A DNA stretch of 64,000 nt. Source: Yersinia alsatica (lineage in GTDB: Bacteria; Pseudomonadota; Gammaproteobacteria; Enterobacterales; Enterobacteriaceae). The translations under genes were made by a program, and so were the position numbers. The DNA lies in contig NZ_CABHWW010000003.1 in assembly GCF_902170305.1 (NCBI RefSeq), positions 60,268 to 124,267 on the forward strand, in the 5' to 3' direction. The first letter of the stretch is position 1. Each line of letters starts with the position of its first letter. The notes under the pieces are model-generated. The model did no database searches. It was not told the DNA's origin and saw nothing but the letters and a program-made list of their open reading frames with translations. Below are positions 58,491 to 64,000 of this stretch, one piece after another.

Positions 58491-60263
58491 TTACAAAGCG
58501 AGTTGTTCCTCTTCATGGTACTGATTTTGCCACATGGCTGAGTATCGTCCATTCTTAAGCAATAATGCCTCATGCCGCCCACGCTCTACGATCTCGCCGG
58601 CTTCCATCACAATAATCTCGTCGGCATCAATGATGGTTGATAAACGGTGAGCAATAACCAGTGTGGTGTGATCTCGGCTGACTTCCCGCAGATGGGCCTG
58701 AATCTCGCGTTCAGTATGAGTATCTAATGCGCTCGTCGCTTCATCAAAAACTAAAATAGCCGGATTTTTAAGGATAGTGCGCGCAATTGCCACTCGTTGT
58801 TTCTCGCCGCCAGACAACTTAAGCCCACGTTCTCCGACCCGAGTGTCATAACCATCTGGCAGACTAATGATAAAATTATGAATATGTGCGAGTTTTGCTG
58901 CGCGCTCAATCTCTTCAAAGCTTGAAGAGGTTCTGCCATAAGCAATGTTATAACGCAGCGTATCGTTAAATAACACGGTATCCTGAGGGACAATACCAAT
59001 AGCTTCACGCAGACTCGCTTGGGTCACATTGCGAATATCTTGACCATCAATATAAACCGCGCCATCAGTGACATCATAAAAACGAAACAGTAAGCGAGAG
59101 AGTGTCGATTTACCTGCACCTGATGCGCCGACAACCGCCACCGTTTTACCTGCGGGAATAGTAAAACTCACTTTATTTAAAATAGGTCTGCGCGGATCAT
59201 AACCGAAACTCACTGAGTCAAAACGTACTTCACCTTTGGTAAGATGCAAAGCTGGTGCATTAGGACGATCTGTAATTTCTTTCTTAACCATCAACAAATC
59301 GAGCATATTCTCCATATCAATTAGTGCCTGCCTGATTTCGGAGTAAATAAACCCAAAGAAATTGAGCGGCTGATATAACTGGAGAAGATAGGCATTAACC
59401 AGAACAAAATCGCCGATGGTCATATGGCCTTGCGTGATACCTTTCGCCGCCATAGACATCATCACAACCAACCCTATCGAGATAATTGCGGTTTGCCCAA
59501 GACTTAATGCTGTAAAACTGAACTGATTTTTTATCGCTGCATATTCATAGAGTTGACGCGAGGTATTGAAACGCTCGGCTTCGAACTCTTCATTACCAAA
59601 ATATTTTACCGTTTCATAATTTATCAAGCTGTCGATAGATTTTGTATTGGCATCCGCATTGGCCTTATTTAGCTCCCGCCGAAAACGCGTTCGCCAGCTC
59701 ACCGCCACCACGGTAAACAGGATATAACACGCCACAGTGACTAAAATGGCGACGGCAAACCAACCATCTAGCAGATGCCACATGATCAGAGAGACCAGTG
59801 TTATCTCAAATAAAATGGGGAATATAGAGAACAATATACGTGAAAGAACTGTCGCTACGGCTTGTGTTCCACGTTCGATAGATAGCGATAACCCTCCCGT
59901 TTGCCGATCAAGATGAAAGCGTAAACTGAGCTCATGTAATTGTTTAAATACTCGCAGGCCAAGTAATCGAGTTGCATTCTGGCTGATATGTATAAACATG
60001 ACGTTACGCAGTTCTTCAAATAAAGAAGCACTAATTCTCGCGACCCCATAAGCGACAATAAAACCAAGAGGAATCGCCATCATCTTGGCGCTTTCGCTGC
60101 TTAATGTATCGACCATAGCCTTATAGGCGAGCGGAACCAGTGTCGTGCTGACCTTGGAAACCACCATAAATATGACGGCAGCAATCAGGTAATAGCGCAG
60201 TTTGCGGTTATTTTTAGGCCACAAATAAGGTAGCAGAAACTTCAGTAAACGGGAGCGATCCAT
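58491..60263 (-). CDS. Atm1-class ABC exporter (fused permease-ATPase)
   Basis: This 590-residue half transporter has six N-terminal helices (about 20-310) and an ATPase with Walker A GASGAGKST near 381, signature LSGGEKQR near 482 and Walker B ILVFDEATSALD. The membrane part (YETVKYFGNEEFE, LNFFGFIYSEIRQ) is typical of the Atm1/HMT1 family, which export glutathione-linked iron-sulfur or metal compounds. It acts as a homodimer. Substrate here unknown. Confidence 0.88.
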   Translation of the reverse strand: MDRSRLLKFLLPYLWPKNNRKLRYYLIAAVIFMVVSKVSTTLVPLAYKAMVDTLSSESAKMMAIPLGFIVAYGVARISASLFEELRNVMFIHISQNATRLLGLRVFKQLHELSLRFHLDRQTGGLSLSIERGTQAVATVLSRILFSIFPILFEITLVSLIMWHLLDGWFAVAILVTVACYILFTVVAVSWRTRFRRELNKANADANTKSIDSLINYETVKYFGNEEFEAERFNTSRQLYEYAAIKNQFSFTALSLGQTAIISIGLVVMMSMAAKGITQGHMTIGDFVLVNAYLLQLYQPLNFFGFIYSEIRQALIDMENMLDLLMVKKEITDRPNAPALHLTKGEVRFDSVSFGYDPRRPILNKVSFTIPAGKTVAVVGASGAGKSTLSRLLFRFYDVTDGAVYIDGQDIRNVTQASLREAIGIVPQDTVLFNDTLRYNIAYGRTSSSFEEIERAAKLAHIHNFIISLPDGYDTRVGERGLKLSGGEKQRVAIARTILKNPAILVFDEATSALDTHTEREIQAHLREVSRDHTTLVIAHRLSTIIDADEIIVMEAGEIVERGRHEALLLKNGRYSAMWQNQYHEEEQLAL

Positions 60264-60503
60264 ATATAGGTCTTTGTCATCTCAGGTGAAACAGCTGTCA
60301 TTGTTTTTTTATATTCTGCCACGTATCAGAGCAATGGCCTAATCAGGCTGCGTTGTCACAGCATGAGGATGCAGATAAAGATCGTTCATATTTTTTGACT
60401 AATACCAGCAATTCTCTTCGATATTCAAATTATGTGATCGGAGTAACATTTCTTCTATCGAAAGCAATCAGCTTTCCCCTGAACAAACAGAAGAGAATTT
60501 ATT

Positions 60504-60659
60504 ATGAAAACAACTATCGCCGCACTCGCCCTCATCGCAGCAATCTTGGCACCAACAGTTTCAATGGCAAATATCGGTGACCATGACAGCTACCAAGGCA
60601 CCTACCCTGTAAGCCAGGGCCAAAATACCAATACAGCCGGCCAGACCGCGAAAAACTAA
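60504..60659 (+). CDS. 51-residue secreted peptide
   Basis: A clear signal peptide (MKTTIAALALIAAILAPTVS, cleavage after MA) is followed by a 29-residue Gln/Asn/Gly/Thr-rich mature part. AAGAGA precedes the ATG and a strong terminator follows 7 bp after the stop, so this is a complete small gene. I do not recognise the family. Confidence 0.75.
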   Translation: MKTTIAALALIAAILAPTVSMANIGDHDSYQGTYPVSQGQNTNTAGQTAKN

Positions 60660-60665
60660 TAAACT

Positions 60666-60697
60666 AAAAGTCCCACTTGGATTGAGTGGGACTTTTT
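60666..60697 (+). terminator. terminator of the 51-residue peptide gene
   Basis: AAAAGTCCCACT/AGTGGGACTTTTT with a 7-nt loop; A and T runs make it active in both directions, also ending the convergent decarboxylase transcript. Confidence 0.92.
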
Positions 60698-60720
60698 ATT
60701 ATTACCAGTCAACAACACTA

Positions 60721-62193
60721 TTAGTCATGACTAAAATCAGTCTCCCAATGCATCAATACCCGCTGTTTAATATCATCGGGATAAGCATAATCGAATGAGC
60801 TAATAGCCCCATGATTTTCCGGTAGCAGTGCATCGATAATAACGCGCTTCCCCTTACGGTTATGACGCTCTTCCTCAGAATAACAACTCAATAATGGTAA
60901 AATACAACTTTCATAGAAATAGCGTTTTCTCTCAGGATGTATACGCGTTGCTAACGCCCAAAGTAGGGACTCGGTATCCGCGGGGTCAACATCATCATCC
61001 AGCACAACAATTTTGGGTAATTTGATACTATTTCGTGTTTGATGAATAACATCTCCCACCTTTTTAGTTAATTGTTCGCTGGTCAAATCTGGATGAGTCT
61101 GACGCCAATGACGGTTAATAGAAACAATCATTAAGTGACAGGCGGAATATAGTGGTACCCAAACAAAAGACACGGGCAAATTCGCTGTCAATAATATATT
61201 TTGAATAGCGGCTGCATCACCTATTCCTGAGCAAGTGTGATATTCATCAACCGGTTTACCCTCAGCCACGACTGGCCAAATGGGGTCATCTTGCCAACTG
61301 ATAGCTGTAATGGAAAGAATAGGTTGCAGAGAGTTTTCATTCGGGATGTACCCGGCAAATTCACCGAACGGCCCTTCAACACCTTCGCGGGTAATAGCAA
61401 AATAACCTTCAATAACCACTTCCGAGCTGGCGGGTACTCTTAAATCGTGGGTTTCACATTTAACAACCTCAATCCCCTTGCCATAGAGCGCACCAATATA
61501 TTCTGCCTCATTAACATTACGTTCAAGAAGAGGTAATCCAGCAATATACGGAACAATTGGCTCACATCCCTGAACCAATACATAAGGCATAGGTTTACCA
61601 ATTTTCACCCACTCTTCCCATATATCAGAAATATGCTGGCTGGGAAAAACCAGTGCAATCATCTGCCGGTCATTAAGATATTGCACTCGTTGTATTGACC
61701 AGTTACACCACTGACCATCAGGTGATTCAACAATAAAAACACCCCAGGTATTTACGTAGCGGTTGCCATCGTGTTGATGAACCTGAGGTATAGGAAAGTG
61801 CACTAATGAGGCATCCTCGCCACGTAAAATATTTTGCTTACAGGGTGCAGAGTTACTGTCTATTTCTACGGGTAAATAAGGCGTTTTCTTTAATCCATCA
61901 ATCAGATATTGAACAATAGACTGTGCGCTTGCTGTTGTTGATAACCCCAATGACATCGCCACTCGTGAGAGTGGATATTCAGGATTAGATGACAGTGCTG
62001 CGAGCCCCCCCACAATTGAGCAACCAGGATAACCTTTTATATTTGTCATTAATGGGACTGGCGCTTTGGTTTCCGTGCTGCGTCGAATTATTGCAGCCGC
62101 TTCCAGGTAGCTATCAACTGGACGGTTAATTATCCTTAAATCACCCTGCCTTTTAAGAAGATTTATTTGTTCGCGTAGACTTTTTAAGAACAT
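60721..62193 (-). CDS. Fdc1-type UbiD decarboxylase (cinnamate/ferulate decarboxylase)
   Basis: This 490-residue prFMN-dependent decarboxylase resembles Aspergillus Fdc1 more than E. coli UbiD. Recalled Fdc1 residues have counterparts at a constant -4 offset: metal ligands N164, H187, E229 (Fdc1 N168, H191, E233) and catalytic R169, E273, E278 (R173, E277, E282), in CNWSIQR, SQHI, NEAEY and EGPFGE. Fdc1 converts cinnamate to styrene. The gene begins 29 bp after the ammonia-lyase with a GAGG ribosome-binding site. prFMN would come from the housekeeping UbiX encoded elsewhere. The product assignment is inference; a hydroxycinnamate substrate is possible. Confidence 0.85.
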   Translation of the reverse strand: MFLKSLREQINLLKRQGDLRIINRPVDSYLEAAAIIRRSTETKAPVPLMTNIKGYPGCSIVGGLAALSSNPEYPLSRVAMSLGLSTTASAQSIVQYLIDGLKKTPYLPVEIDSNSAPCKQNILRGEDASLVHFPIPQVHQHDGNRYVNTWGVFIVESPDGQWCNWSIQRVQYLNDRQMIALVFPSQHISDIWEEWVKIGKPMPYVLVQGCEPIVPYIAGLPLLERNVNEAEYIGALYGKGIEVVKCETHDLRVPASSEVVIEGYFAITREGVEGPFGEFAGYIPNENSLQPILSITAISWQDDPIWPVVAEGKPVDEYHTCSGIGDAAAIQNILLTANLPVSFVWVPLYSACHLMIVSINRHWRQTHPDLTSEQLTKKVGDVIHQTRNSIKLPKIVVLDDDVDPADTESLLWALATRIHPERKRYFYESCILPLLSCYSEEERHNRKGKRVIIDALLPENHGAISSFDYAYPDDIKQRVLMHWETDFSHD

Positions 62194-62222
62194 GATATAC
62201 CTCAGAGTTAGATGTTAAGGCA

Positions 62223-63818
62223 TTAATTCAACACAATTTCTGGTAACGGTAACTCATCGGAAATAATTGCTTTTGATAGACGAATAATGTCTTCATCCAG
62301 AGGGCGATCTTTATCAAGTACCGGGGTGAAGCGACGAACTGCGTGATAAAATTCAGCAACTTCAGGCGCAATAGTCGGTAAGTTGTCTCTGAGAGTTAAA
62401 GCCTGTGCTGCAGTAATTAATGTCATTGACACAACATCTCGTAGCTTGATTTCCATTTCAACAACATCCTGTGCAGCATGTGTTCCCAGACTGACGATAT
62501 CCTGATTATATTGCTCTGTCGGCATAGTATGAATTCCTGAAGGGGAACATTCGCGACGAATTGCAGCAACAAGTGCAGTCTGTGAGAGTTGAATACCTTT
62601 CATTCCTTGATATATCCCGGGGACAGGGCTAAGCGAATTTGCCAATCCATGAGAAAAGCGTTCATCCATCATCAGGGCGACTATTGAGTGCAGATGATTT
62701 GCAAGTAAGGCTATATCCAGTTTCAATGCATCCATGGTTCTTGCTATATGGTGCCCCATAAAGTTGCCCCCGTTTAATACATCTCCGGTATTAGGATCTA
62801 TCAAAGGATTATCATTAGCTGAATAGGCTTCGCGCTCAATAATGGTTTTGGTGTAAGCCAAGGACTCGGGAATAATACCTAATATTTGCGGGACACAACG
62901 TATTGAATAAACTTCCTGAACTGTCGAGTCTAATCTCGTCACGACACCACTATTAGATCGGACATTAAGTTGCTGCTTAAGTTTGTAAAGCAAACTTTCC
63001 TGCCGAGAGCCTTTCAGGAGTGTGCGTAATGTGGCGGCAATTGCTTTTTGTCCCGGATGGTTTTTTATTTCTTGAATTCGGGGGTCAAAATGTTCATCGG
63101 AAGCTTGCAATGCTTCAATCGCCATTGTAATTCCAGCCACTCCTGCTTTAAGTGTTTTCTCCAGTCTAACAACTGCAATTGCACTAATTCCGGTCATCAT
63201 CCGCGTACCATTAATCAGAGCCAATCCCTCTTTTGCTTTCAGAGTTATAGGTAATAAACTGGCTTTTTCTATCGCCTCTGCTGCGGTTAGCTCTGCACCA
63301 CCATACCAAACCTTTCCTTCCCCACATAATGCTCTAGCAATGTATGTCAAAGGAATTAAATCACCACTCGCACCGACTGAACCATAACGAGGAACGATAG
63401 GAATAATGCCTTTATTAAGATGTTCTGCCAGCATTTGTGCTGTTTCTGGACAAATAGAAGACCAGCCACGGCAAACTGCAATTAATACTAGAAACTGAGC
63501 CGCCCGTACGTGTTCAGGAGGAAGAGCCGGGCCGGTACCAGCACACATAAATCGGAGTAAGTTATTTTGATGTTCTGCCATTGTGGCGGCAGGAACGATC
63601 ATATTTGCATTACCGCCAAATCCTGTATTTACGCCATAAATAACTTCATTTTTATTCAGCTTTTCTTCTAACAGGCTTCGTCCATATTTAAGCCATTCCA
63701 ATAAACCCTCATCTAAATAAACCTTTCTATTATTTACTGCGACGTCATATATATCACTAATCACCGTTGGTTTATCTTTTTTTATTAAAATAGCACCCAT
63801 TTCATTATGAAATGACAT
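62223..63818 (-). CDS. phenylalanine ammonia-lyase, StlA-like
   Basis: This 531-residue MIO-dependent aromatic amino acid lyase strongly resembles Photorhabdus StlA (532 residues) along its length. The MIO triad is A150-S151-G152 in GSVGASGDLIPL, the catalytic Tyr is Y61 in YGVNTGFGG, and NGTR (N203), SANDNPLID and NQDIVSLGTHAAQ are intact. The selectivity pair is Phe-Met (F90-M91, LLRFMCAG); Phe at this place favours phenylalanine over tyrosine (His) or histidine (Ser-His in HutH). It would release trans-cinnamate and ammonia. ATG 63818 has AGGGGC upstream. It leads the operon with the decarboxylase. Confidence 0.88.
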   Translation of the reverse strand: MSFHNEMGAILIKKDKPTVISDIYDVAVNNRKVYLDEGLLEWLKYGRSLLEEKLNKNEVIYGVNTGFGGNANMIVPAATMAEHQNNLLRFMCAGTGPALPPEHVRAAQFLVLIAVCRGWSSICPETAQMLAEHLNKGIIPIVPRYGSVGASGDLIPLTYIARALCGEGKVWYGGAELTAAEAIEKASLLPITLKAKEGLALINGTRMMTGISAIAVVRLEKTLKAGVAGITMAIEALQASDEHFDPRIQEIKNHPGQKAIAATLRTLLKGSRQESLLYKLKQQLNVRSNSGVVTRLDSTVQEVYSIRCVPQILGIIPESLAYTKTIIEREAYSANDNPLIDPNTGDVLNGGNFMGHHIARTMDALKLDIALLANHLHSIVALMMDERFSHGLANSLSPVPGIYQGMKGIQLSQTALVAAIRRECSPSGIHTMPTEQYNQDIVSLGTHAAQDVVEMEIKLRDVVSMTLITAAQALTLRDNLPTIAPEVAEFYHAVRRFTPVLDKDRPLDEDIIRLSKAIISDELPLPEIVLN

Positions 63819-64000
63819 ATTAGCCCCTACTGATTTATAAAATTAATTTCACTATAGGTAGGATGCAATAGATGTCAATAATTGCCACATAATCTTAATG
63901 ACATAAAAACAAATATCCTAAGGGTATTATTTAATAGTTAATTCACACAATAAATACGCATTATCAAAAATGAGATGCATTTAAATACAAGACTAAATAA
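63819..64000. promoter_or_regulatory. AT-rich region upstream of the ammonia-lyase
   Basis: No gene is seen. The stretch is strongly AT-rich and should hold the promoter of the ammonia-lyase operon, on the minus strand; no defined operator was recognised. The neighbouring gene lies beyond the window. Confidence 0.5.

Noticed and set aside
60721..62193. Housekeeping UbiD of ubiquinone synthesis
   Set aside because: The sequence follows Fdc1 (NWSIxR, EGPFGE, KCETHDL) rather than E. coli UbiD and is linked to an ammonia-lyase.
62223..63818. Histidine ammonia-lyase (hutH)
   Set aside because: The selectivity pair is Phe-Met rather than Ser-His, the sequence follows StlA along its length, and no hut genes are adjacent.

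Overview
The window is a stretch of chromosome from an enterobacterium, almost certainly a Yersinia of the enterocolitica group. The evidence is gene order colinear with E. coli minutes 14-16 (fldA-fur-chiQP-glnS-nagEBACD-asnB-tRNAs-ubiF-miaB-ybeZYX-lnt-gltIJKL-rihA-ybeL-leuS-lptE-holA-nadD-rsfS-rlmH-mrdAB-rlpA-dacA-ybeD-lipBA-tatE-crcB-cspE), protein sequences close to but distinct from E. coli, and several ERIC repeats of Yersinia type. The species is an inference. No insertion sequence, prophage or CRISPR array is seen.

Layout. 1-1.7 kb: flavodoxin and the iron regulator Fur. 2.1-15.7 kb: a chitin and N-acetylglucosamine block: a secreted chitobiase, the ChiQ lipoprotein and ChiP chitoporin on the minus strand, glnS, then nagE divergent from nagBACD. 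NagC-type operator pairs lie before chiP and between nagE and nagB, and a ChiX sRNA target covers the chiP ribosome-binding site. 15.7-18.7 kb: asnB behind a sigma-54-like promoter, then six tRNA genes. 18.7-26.9 kb: ubiF, miaB, phoH/ybeY/corC/lnt and a flavin-binding PPOX protein. 26.9-31.8 kb: the gltIJKL glutamate/aspartate transporter with a strong sigma-54 promoter match, an NtrC-type site, a GcvB-like CA-rich leader and a SroC-like terminator interval, then rihA. 31.8-47.7 kb: leuS, outer-membrane and cell-wall genes (lptE, mrdAB, rlpA, dacA), lipoate genes and tatE; a tandem ERIC array follows dacA.

From 47.8 kb the window becomes less E. coli-like. It holds a MASE2-GGDEF cyclase, crcB, cspE, a second cold-shock-domain protein, an RcsB-partner-like LuxR regulator divergent from an acyltransferase-3 protein that appears to have lost its catalytic histidine and is coupled to a 22-codon leader ORF, an Fe3+/phosphonate-class ABC importer preceded by a 45-codon ORF, a PphA-like phosphatase, a di-TOBE molybdate-binding protein, an Atm1-class ABC exporter, and several tiny membrane or secreted peptides.

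The most striking locus is at the right end: a StlA-type phenylalanine ammonia-lyase 29 bp upstream of an Fdc1-type UbiD decarboxylase in which every recalled metal, prFMN and catalytic residue falls at a constant offset. Together they would convert L-phenylalanine to trans-cinnamate and then to styrene, a two-gene volatile-forming pathway not expected in Yersinia.
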